Assembly (NCBI GenBank): GCA_963674835.2
Contig: CAXXKC010000001.1
Span: 1,178,001 to 1,242,000 of the forward strand
Source: G963674835 sp963674835
Lineage (GTDB): Bacteria > Planctomycetota > Planctomycetia > Pirellulales > Thermoguttaceae
DNA length: 64,000 nt
Reading direction: 5' to 3'
Shown: piece after piece, positions 32,993-42,207 of the stretch
Numbering within the stretch: position 1 is the first letter of the stretch
Layout: each line of letters starts with the position of its first letter
Notes under the pieces: model-generated
The model's database searches: none
What the model saw: the letters and a program-made list of their open reading frames with translations, nothing else
What the model was told of the DNA's origin: nothing
Program-made: the position numbers and the translations under genes

Positions 32993-35080
32993 TTAGCGCT
33001 CGTTTTCGGCCCGCTCGTAGAGGGGAAGGTAACGATAGTATACCTCTAGACTTAGCGTCGCCATGGCGGTGGTATAGACGCGCCCCCCATAGCCTCCCCA
33101 CATCGTGTTGGTGTTCCAGCTTCCGGCCATCGATCCATCTTTGCGCTGGCTCGAAAGGAGCGTCTGCTTCAGCGACTCGTTCCAGCGTTGCCAGTGGGAG
33201 TCCTGTAGCTGATAGGTGCCGAGTGTCCCGTAATACCAGTAGTACTCGTTGGGCGGGTTCGACTGGTCGGGCAGCTCACGCATGAGGTAGTCGGCCGCTT
33301 CCCGGGCCGTGGGGCTGTGAGGGCTGAGGCCGAGGAATTGGCGGCAGACAAGGGCCTCGGCCGTCATCGAAACGCTGACCTGCTCGCCCGGTCGATACGA
33401 TCCCAGGCCGCCGTAGCGACCCGACGAAACACTGCGGAGGAACCGGGCCGCTCCTTGCCAAGTAGCAGGCGGAATGGGAATGCCGGCCAACTCGGCGCTC
33501 TTCAGGGCCATGAGCTGCCATCCGAGTTGGCTGGTGTCGCCGTCGTCGCCACGGCGATAACGCCAACCGCCGGTGGCCGGATTCTGCATCGAGACCGTGT
33601 AGGCCACGGCGAAGCCGACCGGCTGGTGAAGCCTGGGATCGTGTGTCATGGCGTAGGCTTCGCTAAGCGCCAAGGTGGCCATGGCGTGGCAGTACATGGC
33701 GGCGTATTCGGTGGCGTTGCCGGCCAAGTTTCCGTTGCTGGCCTGCATCGCCAACAGGTAGTCGATTCCGCGGCCGACGGTGGCCTGATACTTGCCTTGC
33801 TTGCTGGTATTGCCTGCGGCGAGGAAGGTCAGAAGGGCCAAGCCGGTCATGCCCGTATCGGCACCGGCGCCGGCACCAAGTCGGTCGCGCCCATTGACAA
33901 ATCGCTCTTGTCCGGCGCCGTGGGCCGAAGCAACCCAGGCCCCGTTGGCGGCCTGATTGTCGGCCAGCCATTTGAGGGCGGCCTGGACGGCCTCCTCGGT
34001 TTCGCCGGTAGCGCCGTGCTTGGCGATCTGCCGCGAGCGATCGGGAGCAACGCGAAGCTGATAGATTTCGGGGATGTCGTCCTGGCCGAGATTTCGCGAC
34101 GGGAGCGGCAGCATAGGAGTGGTCGTGCCTGCCAAGGCGCGATCGAGCGGGTCGGCACCACTGGCCGCCAACGAAGGCGCTGGCACGGAAACGGCGTTGG
34201 CGATTCTCGAGTCGACCGGCGCCGGCGCGGCAGCGTGGTACAACTCGGACGCGAGCGGCGCGGCCGACGAGCCTTGCGTGGGCTGCATGCGGGGATCTTC
34301 CCCGGAGGCCAAGGCTCGCTCGGGTTCGGCCGGGGCCGGGGTGTCGTCCAAACGTGGGGTCGACGGAGCCGTGTGCAGCAACGCCGAGGGCATGCCCGAC
34401 TGGGTCGTTCGCGTGGGCGGCTCGGCGGCGACGTCGGTCTTGGCCGCGTGCTGAGTGGGCGGCTGCGAAGGGATCGCGGTTTTGGGCAGGTCGCGCCGCT
34501 GGGCGGCAGGGACGTCGATGGGCTGTGGAGAGGCGACTTCGGCGGGTGCCGATTCGGTCTGCGTGGGTGGTAGGTCCTTGGGCTGGGGACGGGCCGTGTC
34601 GCTCAGCGGCAAGCGATCGGCAGGGTTTTCGAGCGGGAGCGGTCGTGGCTCGGCGCCGGTCTGGCGAAGGACCTCCGGAGGCGTAGCGGTGGTAGCGCGG
34701 GCGAGCTCCGACGGTTCGGTTACGGCGGCCGGCTCGTCACTGAAGGTCTCCCAGGGCTTCAGATCGGGAGTACTGTGCGATCCGGCGGCCGGCGGGCTCT
34801 GTGGTATTTCGCCCGTCGTATCGATCACCGCGACGCGAATGGTCTTCTCGTGCGGTGCGGACCGCTGCACAAAGGCGATCTCGACCGTCGTGGCGTAGGT
34901 GGCGAAGAGGGCGTGGGCAATCAGCGAGAGAATGAGGCACTTGCGCAAGGGATGAGGCTGCCCCCAGCGCGTGTGCATCAGCACGAGGAGCGTGACGGTG
35001 ATGGCGGCCAGCCCGATCCAAAGGCACGCCACGACCAACTCAACGCCCGTCAGCCAGTGAAGCAGTCGATCCAAACGCAT
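32993..35080 (-). CDS. TonB-like membrane protein with a squalene-cyclase-type (terpenoid toroid) domain
   Basis: The 695-residue protein has two hydrophobic segments (about 12-35 and 46-66). The second contains SLIAH (Ser52, His56), an S-x3-H spacing like that of the TonB membrane helix that contacts ExbB/ExbD. A Pro-, Ala- and Ser-rich linker spans about 90-335, as in TonB. 'DIPEIYQLRVAPDRS' then opens an alpha-toroid (about 336-690) with repeats such as 'WLADNQAANGAW', 'YLLAMQASNGN', 'MQNPATGGW' and 'SQRKDGS'. The DxDD acid of squalene-hopene cyclases was not seen, so catalysis is doubtful and binding is likelier. It follows exbD by 12 bp. Such toroid proteins are usually annotated as prenyltransferase/squalene-oxidase repeat proteins. 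Confidence 0.75.
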   Translation of the reverse strand: MRLDRLLHWLTGVELVVACLWIGLAAITVTLLVLMHTRWGQPHPLRKCLILSLIAHALFATYATTVEIAFVQRSAPHEKTIRVAVIDTTGEIPQSPPAAGSHSTPDLKPWETFSDEPAAVTEPSELARATTATPPEVLRQTGAEPRPLPLENPADRLPLSDTARPQPKDLPPTQTESAPAEVASPQPIDVPAAQRRDLPKTAIPSQPPTQHAAKTDVAAEPPTRTTQSGMPSALLHTAPSTPRLDDTPAPAEPERALASGEDPRMQPTQGSSAAPLASELYHAAAPAPVDSRIANAVSVPAPSLAASGADPLDRALAGTTTPMLPLPSRNLGQDDIPEIYQLRVAPDRSRQIAKHGATGETEEAVQAALKWLADNQAANGAWVASAHGAGQERFVNGRDRLGAGAGADTGMTGLALLTFLAAGNTSKQGKYQATVGRGIDYLLAMQASNGNLAGNATEYAAMYCHAMATLALSEAYAMTHDPRLHQPVGFAVAYTVSMQNPATGGWRYRRGDDGDTSQLGWQLMALKSAELAGIPIPPATWQGAARFLRSVSSGRYGGLGSYRPGEQVSVSMTAEALVCRQFLGLSPHSPTAREAADYLMRELPDQSNPPNEYYWYYGTLGTYQLQDSHWQRWNESLKQTLLSSQRKDGSMAGSWNTNTMWGGYGGRVYTTAMATLSLEVYYRYLPLYERAENER

Positions 35081-35092
35081 GGAAATCCTCGG

Positions 35093-35512
35093 CTACTTCG
35101 GTGCGGAAACGACGCGCACGGAAATGGCCAGTTCGCTGATGCCGGCCTGTTTGCACGCGCTGAGCACCTCGGCGATGTGCTGGAACTCGCCCTTGGCATC
35201 GCCGCGGACCAGGACTCCTATATCGGGGTAGCCCGCGCGGATAGTGGCCAGCTTCTGAGTGAGTTGCTCGAGTGTGACCGGCTCCTGGTCCAAGGTGAGC
35301 GAGCCGTCCCGGTAGACGTTGATCACTTTCTTTTCGGGGGCTGCGGTGAGCGCGGCGTGGCTGCGAACCTCAGGGATGCGAAGGCCGATCTTGCGCTCGG
35401 CCTCGGCGAACTTGGTTCCGACCAGGAAGAAGATGATCAGAAGGAACACAATGTCGGTCATGGACGTGAGGTTCATGACCGGTTGATCGTCCAAATGGGT
35501 CTTCAGCGGCAT
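35093..35512 (-). CDS. exbD: ExbD/TolR-type biopolymer transport protein
   Basis: The 139-residue protein has one N-terminal membrane helix carrying the essential Asp in 'MTDIVFLLIIFFLV' (about residues 18-31) and a periplasmic domain ending 'GISELAISVRVVSAP'. ExbD/TolR works with ExbB/TolQ to couple the proton gradient to an energy transducer at the outer membrane. ATG 35512 was chosen over the upstream TTG at 35533. It lies between exbB (61 bp) and the TonB-like gene (12 bp) in one operon, so it likely energises that protein. Confidence 0.92.
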   Translation of the reverse strand: MPLKTHLDDQPVMNLTSMTDIVFLLIIFFLVGTKFAEAERKIGLRIPEVRSHAALTAAPEKKVINVYRDGSLTLDQEPVTLEQLTQKLATIRAGYPDIGVLVRGDAKGEFQHIAEVLSACKQAGISELAISVRVVSAPK

Positions 35513-35573
35513 GGCACTCGGGCCTCGAGGCAAGTAACAGGTGGCGTTCCGCGGGCGACGTGGCTCCGGGGCG

Positions 35574-36530
35574 TTATGCGACGCTCTCTTTGCGTGCAGC
35601 CTTGCGGCTCTTGGCGGCGGGCGGACGCTGAGCGCGGTTTTCGAGTTCCTCCGCGGAGATCGTGTTGACGACGTCCTGGGCCAGGGCGTCGATATCGATG
35701 ATGAGGCGATCGACGCGGCTGACGAAGTACCAGTGCAGGATCATGGCCGGAATCGACAGGCTCAGGCCGGCCGCCGTGGTCAACAGGGCCTGGCTGATAC
35801 CGCGGGCCAGCAACTCGGGGCGCCCCAGGGCGTCGCTGACGGCAACGGCGTTGAAGGCGGCGATCATGCCGAAGACGGTTCCCAGGAAGCCCAACAGCGG
35901 GCTGAGCGTGGCAATGCCGCTGAACGCACGCAGGTAGCGGCGCAAGTCGTTGGTGACCCGTTCGCCGGCATCGATGACGCCTTGTTCGACTTCGACCGCG
36001 GGACGTCCCCATTTGCGCACCGCGCCGCAGAAGACCTTTGCTACGGGGCTGTTGTTCTCTTCGCAGAGGGCCAGCGCCTGGTCGCGATCGAGCTCGCCGT
36101 CGGCCAATTGCTGGAGGAATCGCGTGACGAACGGCTTGGGGATGATTCGGCTGCGGCGCAAGGCGATCAGTCGCTCGAATACCAGCGCCACAAGGAGCAG
36201 CGAGCAGAAGGCGATGGGGATCATCAGCACCCCACCTTCTCGCATGATGCTCCAGAGGTCCTTGGTCGGAATGGGCCCTTCAGCAGCCATCGCCTGGGGG
36301 CGCGGCATCGTACCTTCGCTGTCGACCATGGGAGATTTGATGGACTGGTCTTGCGCCGGCAGGGACGGAGGCGAAAGGAAGGTCACGGCCAAGCCGACCA
36401 GGACCGCCATCAAGACCACTTCCAGCGGCCAGCGACCGCGTATCTGCAGACCGCAGAGCTGCCATGGAATGGCAGAGTTGGCCTTGCCGCGTTCGGATCG
36501 CCCGTTCCGTCGAACTATCGAGATAGCCAT
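35574..36530 (-). CDS. exbB: ExbB/TolQ/MotA-type proton channel protein
   Basis: The 318-residue protein has an N-terminal hydrophobic segment (about 35-55), then the channel: a membrane helix at about 95-118, 'FSGIATLSPLLGFLGTVFGMIAAF' with the conserved LGTVFGM motif, and 'LLTTAAGLSLSIPAMI' with the TTAAGL..SIPA motif. The ExbB pore, with ExbD, conducts protons and drives a TonB-like transducer. The N-terminus is longer than in E. coli ExbB, as is common in planctomycetes. It is 16 bp downstream of the TPR gene's stop and 61 bp from exbD. Confidence 0.93.
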   Translation of the reverse strand: MAISIVRRNGRSERGKANSAIPWQLCGLQIRGRWPLEVVLMAVLVGLAVTFLSPPSLPAQDQSIKSPMVDSEGTMPRPQAMAAEGPIPTKDLWSIMREGGVLMIPIAFCSLLLVALVFERLIALRRSRIIPKPFVTRFLQQLADGELDRDQALALCEENNSPVAKVFCGAVRKWGRPAVEVEQGVIDAGERVTNDLRRYLRAFSGIATLSPLLGFLGTVFGMIAAFNAVAVSDALGRPELLARGISQALLTTAAGLSLSIPAMILHWYFVSRVDRLIIDIDALAQDVVNTISAEELENRAQRPPAAKSRKAARKESVA

Positions 36531-36546
36531 GTCCTTGCCTTGATCG

Positions 36547-39500
36547 TCAAGAGGGTCGCCCTGCCATCTTGGGCTTGAGGGTTTCGAGCCGAGCGGTTGC
36601 GTCGGCGGTGAATTCGGATTGCGGATATTCGCTGAGCAGATGCTCGTAGAGTTTTGCGGCTTCGGCCGGTTCGCCCAGCAGCTCGCGACACTTGGCGGCC
36701 TGCATGACGGCGGCGGCTTGGAGGGCCGGGAAATCGTAGAGGATCTCCAGTCGCAGGAACTCGCGCAAGGCGGCTTCGTAGTTCTTCTGATGGAAGTACG
36801 ACTCGGCGATCATCAGCTGGGCCTTGGCGGCCGTCTCGGTCTTGGCGCCTTGGGGCGAGCGGATGACGCGCAGATAGGCCTCGCGGGCCTTCTCGAACTC
36901 GGCGCGGTTGGCCAGGCAGCGACCGACGACGTAGTCGACCTCGAACTGCTGATCGTAATGGGGATACTCGGCTTCGATCTTCGAAGCGATTGCGTACGCT
37001 TCGTTCCATTGTTTCTGATGGCACAACGCCTGAGCCTCGCGCAAAGGGATGTTCGCCATCCACGGTTCGCGGCGGCCGTCGACCTGTTGGCTGAGTTGGG
37101 TCAAGAGCTTGCCGGCCTCGGCGTACTCTCCCTGGCGGAACAGGGCTTCGGCGATGCCATAATCGGCCAGCAGGCGCAAGGGACTCTTGGGGAAGGCCTT
37201 GACCATGGCCTCGAACGCCTCCCGGGCCTGGGGCCATTTCTCCGTCGCTACGGCGATCTGCCCGCGCAGGTACATGGCGTTCTCGCGAACCGAGTCGCTC
37301 GGCTTGCCGGCGAGGACGGCGTTGGCCAGCGATTCCGAGCGAGCGTAGTCCTTGGCCTCGAAAGCGTGTTGCGCCAGGCGAAAAGTGACATCGGGCCAGT
37401 AACGGCTCTGGGGAAACTCGGCATGAAGTCGGTCGAAGACGTTCAACGACTTGTCGGCGTCGCCGGAATCGGCCAACGCCCAGGCGAGACGGTACAAGAC
37501 GGCGTCCATCTCGGCAAACTTCGGGAAGGCGTCGATCAGTCGCCGGTAGAGGTCGACTGCCTGGCGGTCTTGCTGCAAGTCGTCGCGCAACCGCGCGGCC
37601 GCCCAGAGGGCTTCGCCGTAGCGATCCGTCTCGGCGTACTTATTGAGCACGAGGTCGAACATGGCCAAGGCGGCGTCGGGCTGGTTGAGTTGCTGGAGGA
37701 TCCGCCCACGCACCAAGGCGGCCTCGGCAGCCAAGGCGGGCGGAGGGTCGCTTTGGAGCAGCTTGTCGAACGAGGCGGCCGCCTCCTTTAGCTGGCCCGA
37801 CTTGAATTGCGTCCACGCCAGCCCGGAAAGTCCCTTCGAGTGATACTCGGGGGCTCGGCCCTTGGCGGTCAGCGCCGAGAAGAGTTCGTTGGCCCAGGGT
37901 TTGTCGCCGGCGTCGAAGGCGGCCTCGGCCAACTGCTCCGTCGCAGGGGCCATGAGTGGATGCTTGGCGTATTTCTCCATCATCTGGGCGAAGACCTTCT
38001 TGGCCTCGTCCAACTTCTTCGTGCGCGCGTAGCAGACGGCCAATTGGCCGAGCGCCTTCACGGCCGCGTCGCCTTCAGGTTTCGAGGCGAGTACCGCCTC
38101 CAGTGGAGCGACAGCTTCGGCGAATCGCTTGGATGCCAACAAGAGCGATGCCTGGAGGAGTTGGGCGTCGGCCTTGAGCGGTCCCTGCGCCGACGCGACC
38201 ACAGGTGCCACAGTGCTTAGGGCGTCGTCGTAGCGCAGCAGGCCCTCGTAGGCCAACGCCAACAAGTAGCGGGCTTGGAGAACCTCCGAAGGGTCGGCGC
38301 CGCCAACCAACGGAGCAAGCAGTTCCTGCGCCTGTTTGTACTGCTTGCGATCGAGCAACGATTGGGCACGAAGACGCTCGACCTCAGGTTTGAGCGGGCT
38401 GTCGGGCGCACGCTGATTGAATTCCGACGCACAGCGGTCGACCGAGGCATGATCCTTGGCCATGAGTGCGGCCTGCACGCGGCCTCGCAAGGCATCGTCC
38501 AACCACTCGTTCTTCGCGTCGGCCGCCGCGATCGCTTGATCGAACTGCCGCATGGCGTCGGCCGACTTGCCGCAGCGCAACAGAGCGTCGCCCGCCTGAA
38601 AGCGAATGGCGGTGACCAGGGGGTGTTTTGCATCGGCGTCGTCGGCAGCCTTCAGAAGCGTATCGGCGGCTTCGGCGTACTGCCCCTGGGTCTTCTGAAT
38701 CCACCCGAGCCAGTAGCGAGCCTCGATGCCGACCTTCGGATCGCCGCTGATTTGCTCGAAGTAGCGCCGGGCATCCGCGAGACGATCGAGCCTGACCAAC
38801 GCCCAGCCACAGCCGAGAAGAGCGGTCGCCTTGCGAGGACTGTCCGGATAGCGGGCGATGAACGTCTCGAGCGTCTTGAGGGCTTGGGCGTCTTTGCCCG
38901 ACGTGTACTGGACCGCTCCGAGGCGGAAGAGGGCTTCCTGAGCAATGCGGCTGTCCGATTTGTCGGACAGGGCAAGGTAGTATCGCTCGGCCTCGTCGTT
39001 GTGACCTTGCTTTTCGAGAAGGCGCGCCAGGCCGAGGCGGCAATCGTCCTGCAGCGGTCCTTGCGGGAACTGTTTGAGGCCCTGATCGAAGTAGCCCTGA
39101 GCCGCCTTGTCGTCGCCTTGCGCCCAAGCGATTTCGCCCAGGTAGGGCAGAACGTATCCGTTCAAGTCGTCCTGGGGATACGTCGCGAGGAATTTGGCCA
39201 ACTCGGGTTTCGCCTCATCCAGCTTTCCGGCCAAATAGGCGACCTCGCCGATGCGGAACTGGGCGAGGCGTTTCAGACGTGCGTCGGAAGCCGACTGCAG
39301 CGCCTTGCGAAAACAGGCGAGCGCTTCCTCGTACTTCTGAAGCTGGACGAGCGCTTCGCCAAGGAAGAAGTTTGCCGAGTCGGCTTTGGGATAATCGGGG
39401 TGCTTCGTCAGCAGGCCGCGGAAGGACTCGACCGCCAGCGGCCAGCGTTGGGCTGCGTAGTGAGCGGCGGCGACGGAGTAATCGTCGTCGGCCTCGTTCG

Positions 39501-39612
39501 CACGAGCAGGTGCCGCGACGAGCTCGACCGCCACCAACGCGGCCAGGATTCCGTCGATGATCCGTCGTTGTACGGACATTGGCGCAGGCGAAACCTTGTT
39601 TGATCCGGACAT
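36547..39612 (-). CDS. large exported tetratricopeptide-repeat protein
   Basis: The 1021-residue protein has a hydrophobic N-terminal segment (about 18-36, 'ILAALVAVELVAAPARA') and then more than twenty tandem TPR-like helical hairpins filling the rest. The repeats carry the usual W-L-G-Y-A-P spacing, for example 'PDYPKADSANFFLGEALVQLQKYEEALACFRKAL' (shortened here: ANFFLGEAL, YEEALACF). TPRs mediate protein binding. It is first in the operon TPR-exbB-exbD-toroid, and the tight spacing suggests it acts in the same envelope machine, perhaps as a periplasmic scaffold. An in-frame ATG at 39579 is a possible alternative start. Confidence 0.88.
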   Translation of the reverse strand: MSGSNKVSPAPMSVQRRIIDGILAALVAVELVAAPARANEADDDYSVAAAHYAAQRWPLAVESFRGLLTKHPDYPKADSANFFLGEALVQLQKYEEALACFRKALQSASDARLKRLAQFRIGEVAYLAGKLDEAKPELAKFLATYPQDDLNGYVLPYLGEIAWAQGDDKAAQGYFDQGLKQFPQGPLQDDCRLGLARLLEKQGHNDEAERYYLALSDKSDSRIAQEALFRLGAVQYTSGKDAQALKTLETFIARYPDSPRKATALLGCGWALVRLDRLADARRYFEQISGDPKVGIEARYWLGWIQKTQGQYAEAADTLLKAADDADAKHPLVTAIRFQAGDALLRCGKSADAMRQFDQAIAAADAKNEWLDDALRGRVQAALMAKDHASVDRCASEFNQRAPDSPLKPEVERLRAQSLLDRKQYKQAQELLAPLVGGADPSEVLQARYLLALAYEGLLRYDDALSTVAPVVASAQGPLKADAQLLQASLLLASKRFAEAVAPLEAVLASKPEGDAAVKALGQLAVCYARTKKLDEAKKVFAQMMEKYAKHPLMAPATEQLAEAAFDAGDKPWANELFSALTAKGRAPEYHSKGLSGLAWTQFKSGQLKEAAASFDKLLQSDPPPALAAEAALVRGRILQQLNQPDAALAMFDLVLNKYAETDRYGEALWAAARLRDDLQQDRQAVDLYRRLIDAFPKFAEMDAVLYRLAWALADSGDADKSLNVFDRLHAEFPQSRYWPDVTFRLAQHAFEAKDYARSESLANAVLAGKPSDSVRENAMYLRGQIAVATEKWPQAREAFEAMVKAFPKSPLRLLADYGIAEALFRQGEYAEAGKLLTQLSQQVDGRREPWMANIPLREAQALCHQKQWNEAYAIASKIEAEYPHYDQQFEVDYVVGRCLANRAEFEKAREAYLRVIRSPQGAKTETAAKAQLMIAESYFHQKNYEAALREFLRLEILYDFPALQAAAVMQAAKCRELLGEPAEAAKLYEHLLSEYPQSEFTADATARLETLKPKMAGRPS

Positions 39613-39920
39613 CCCCCCGAATGCCCTATCCTCCGTGGCATATCATGCCGTGCATCCTACCCGCAGTGACTCGTGCTCGACAATCCCTGAATGGCTACCG
39701 CGGCGATCGGGGGCGATTGGGTGGCGGAGCAGATGCAGATGAGAGGAATATGGTCGGCAGAGGGGTCGCCGGTCGACCGGCGACAAACACTGCCGTGGGG
39801 TTGTGATGGTCTCCGGGAAGTCAACAAACGTCAAAAGCCCGGCAACACTGGCTGATCGGCCACTGCTGCCGGGCGGAAACTGCTTGGACGGGAAGACGAT
39901 CGGGTCGGCCCTGCCCGACG
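39613..39920. other. intergenic spacer
   Basis: This is 308 bp separating the TPR gene from the lipoprotein gene; both are on the minus strand. No credible gene or RNA is seen. It must hold the TPR operon promoter. No sequence element in it could be assigned. Confidence 0.45.
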
Positions 39921-40493
39921 TCAGTAGTTGCTGCTGGGGCCGGCATCGACGTTGCCAACCATGTGCAAATGGTTGTGATCGATGTAGATGACTTCTTCCG
40001 CTTCCTCGTTTCGGATCGTGTACGGGATTGGCCAACCGGTCCGGATGATTTCGGTGTAGTAGATGGTGCACTTGTAGTGAGCGTGGTGCAACTGGGCCGG
40101 CCCGATGAGCGGATAGACGCGTACGGGATCGATGTAGTCGGCGATGGGATCGACGACCATGCGGACGTTGTTCAGTTGACGCTCAGACAGGAAGGGGTAT
40201 CCACCCTGAATGGGATGTGCCCGTTCCAGGGCCCTCATGACCTCGTCCTGCGACGGCGGATCGAGTGCCATGGGTGGCCCACCGGCCGTGATCGGCCCCA
40301 GAATGGGGACCCTGTCGTAGCGTTCTTTTTCCCAGGCGTCGTCTTCGAGCGTCTGCTGGAAGAAGGGACTAACGGGAACCGGAACAGCCAATGCGCCCGG
40401 ATGAAATGCGATGTAAGGGCCACACCCGGTGAGGGAGGATAGGCACAACAGTACCAGCACGAGCAGAGCGGCGAAGGTCGTCTTCTGAGACAT
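39921..40493 (-). CDS. lipoprotein of unknown function
   Basis: The 190-residue protein has a signal sequence ending in the lipobox LTGC with Cys24, so it should be lipidated and face the periplasm. The mature part is about 165 residues with no repeats and a segment 'YIDPVRVYPLIGPAQLHHAHYKCTIYY' of beta character. I do not recognise a named family. GAGGT precedes ATG 40493 at about eight bases. It is preceded on its strand by the BON-domain gene and separated from it by a strong terminator, so it is probably transcribed alone. Confidence 0.75.
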   Translation of the reverse strand: MSQKTTFAALLVLVLLCLSSLTGCGPYIAFHPGALAVPVPVSPFFQQTLEDDAWEKERYDRVPILGPITAGGPPMALDPPSQDEVMRALERAHPIQGGYPFLSERQLNNVRMVVDPIADYIDPVRVYPLIGPAQLHHAHYKCTIYYTEIIRTGWPIPYTIRNEEAEEVIYIDHNHLHMVGNVDAGPSSNY

Positions 40494-40714
40494 CAGTGGG
40501 TACCTCGGCTGACCGGTCGGAGACTGGACAGCCGGCAGACGCCGGCGGCCACAGTACGTTCGTCCGACACCCGCCGCAGATGAAGTCGGATCGCTGGCGG
40601 CCGTGTGTCAGAGCTAGACTAGTTATCGTGAGAAGATGTACCAAACTTGCGGGTTTTTCGGATTGTAGGCAGGAAGTCGGACAAATCCGCCGCTGGCGGG
40701 GAGAGGCAAGAACG

Positions 40715-40751
40715 AAAAAGGCCCCCGGGAGACTGAGTTCTCTCGGGGGCC
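40715..40751 (-). terminator. strong intrinsic terminator after the BON-domain gene
   Basis: On the minus strand the arms GGCCCCCGAGAGA and TCTCCCGGGGGCC pair over 13 positions with one G-T, around a 6-base loop, followed by TTTTT at 40719-40715. It lies 21 bp beyond the stop of the BON-domain gene at 40772. Confidence 0.85.
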
Positions 40752-40771
40752 GGAAATGGAAGGCGGTGGGA

Positions 40772-41797
40772 CTACTCTTTGTCGTGGTGGCGGAACAGAC
40801 CCGAGAACCACCCATGGGCGGAGCCGTCATCGAAGTCGAGGAACCACCAGCCGTCATGCCATTGGAGCGTTACTTTTCGCCAGCCCAGAGGAGCCTGGGG
40901 ATAGGGATAGAACGGTCCAATGTATGGCCAAGCCATAGGTGAGTACTGCCGTGGATAGGTGACGCCGGCGTAGTTTGGGTACGCAGCGTAGCCAGGCCAG
41001 GAGTAGTTGGGCAGGTAAGGTTGGTCGTAGCGGGCCGCGGGCATTGCCCCGGTAGGAACGGGGCCGGCCATCTGGGGCATCGGCTGGGGTGCTCCCGCCG
41101 GAATAGGCTGCGGAGCGTCGCCGGAAGGCATCGCCGACGTCGTCGGAGCCTGAAGGTAGGCAACGGGGATCGGCTGCCGGGCCATCGGCGCGGAAGCCTG
41201 AACGCTCATGGCGGAAGCGGCCTGAGCCGGCGCGGTCGCAAAGGCAGTGGGGACCCGCTGTGCGGCGCTCGACTCGGCCATTGCCTCGCCGCGGCCAGGA
41301 AGCGCGCTGACGGCGGCGTCGCGGAGTTGTTCGGCCGACCGCGATCCGTTGGCGGCATACTGCTGTGGCGAAACTTGGAACGCGGGGGACCGATAGGACG
41401 GCCGCTCGGCGGCCAAGGCCCCGGCAGTCGATTGGAGCGGGCGGACCGAGGTCGCCGGCTCGGGTTTGCTGGACGCCGGAATGGGCGTTCCCTGCGGGTC
41501 GCTGGGGGCGGATGCGGTCTGCCCGGGAACCGTCAGGTTGTTGACGACTCGGGTCACGCCAGGTGTCCGAGAGGCGAGTCCCAACGCCGTATTGACTTGA
41601 TCGGGGTTACTAACGCGGCCTTTGAGCCAGGCCGTTCCGTCCTGGACCTTGACGCCGATTTTGTAGCCCTGTAATTGGCCGCTCTCCCGGAGATTGGCGG
41701 CGATCTGCTCGGCAACCTCTTGGTTTCCAGCCCAGGTCCATGTGGGGACCAGAACGGTGGCTGCGGCGACTACTAGTCCACTGCACAAACGTCGCAT
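40772..41797 (-). CDS. exported BON-domain protein with a Pro/Ala-rich linker
   Basis: The 341-residue protein has a signal peptide (about 1-23). A single BON domain follows (about 27-92, including 'GYKIGVKVQDGTAWLKGRV' and 'TPGVTRVVNNL'), similar to the phospholipid-binding BON modules of OsmY-like proteins. A long low-complexity region rich in Pro, Ala, Ser and Gln runs from about 95 to 285. The C-terminus is aromatic ('WHDGWWFLDFDDGS'). ATG 41797 has an excellent AGGAGGGAAGG site. BON proteins bind membranes or other envelope components. It ends with a strong terminator. Confidence 0.85.
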   Translation of the reverse strand: MRRLCSGLVVAAATVLVPTWTWAGNQEVAEQIAANLRESGQLQGYKIGVKVQDGTAWLKGRVSNPDQVNTALGLASRTPGVTRVVNNLTVPGQTASAPSDPQGTPIPASSKPEPATSVRPLQSTAGALAAERPSYRSPAFQVSPQQYAANGSRSAEQLRDAAVSALPGRGEAMAESSAAQRVPTAFATAPAQAASAMSVQASAPMARQPIPVAYLQAPTTSAMPSGDAPQPIPAGAPQPMPQMAGPVPTGAMPAARYDQPYLPNYSWPGYAAYPNYAGVTYPRQYSPMAWPYIGPFYPYPQAPLGWRKVTLQWHDGWWFLDFDDGSAHGWFSGLFRHHDKE

Positions 41798-42207
41798 GCC
41801 TTCCCTCCTGTGAGAAACAACCCGGTGGTGGCCGTCCTTCGAGGTCGTCACATCAGTGACATTGCTCTACTGCTCGTCGGATCGTCGGCCACCGGCGCCG
41901 AGGTAGACGTTTTCAGACCTCGAGCGGTGCGGTGTCTTCTTGCGGTGTCACTCAGCAATGCGAACAGCCGGTTGTAAGAAGGGTAAAACGCTTTCCGCCG
42001 ATTCCTTCGGCGTGCAGGATAGTCGCGTCAAGCCCCCCTGCGCAACCTCCGTGTCCATCGATTGCTGCCTGAGTATAGGTTTCGGTTGCCAAATACTCCG
42101 ACAGGAAGCTTTTTTTCGATTTTGCTGGTGGTCGCGGTCGCACGGCCCGTAAAGGTTGTAGGGTGCGACGACGTAAGTCACGCAGAAGAAAAAGCTTATG
42201 GCACAGG
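41798..42207. other. intergenic region
   Basis: This is about 410 bp between the BON gene and the small membrane protein. It contains a perfect 5-bp hairpin GTCAC-atca-GTGAC near 41848-41861 and a 7-bp pair GTCGCAC/GTGCGAC near 42150. Neither can be assigned. It must hold the BON gene promoter. No gene is supported. Confidence 0.4.

Noticed and set aside
38275..39603. A 442-residue plus-strand frame opposite the TPR gene
   Set aside because: It is an antisense shadow of a real repeat protein and has no family match.
42100..42200. A possible terminator with AAGCTTTTTT and AAAAAGCTT
   Set aside because: The arms are about 90 bp apart with no U run in the right place; it is more likely chance.
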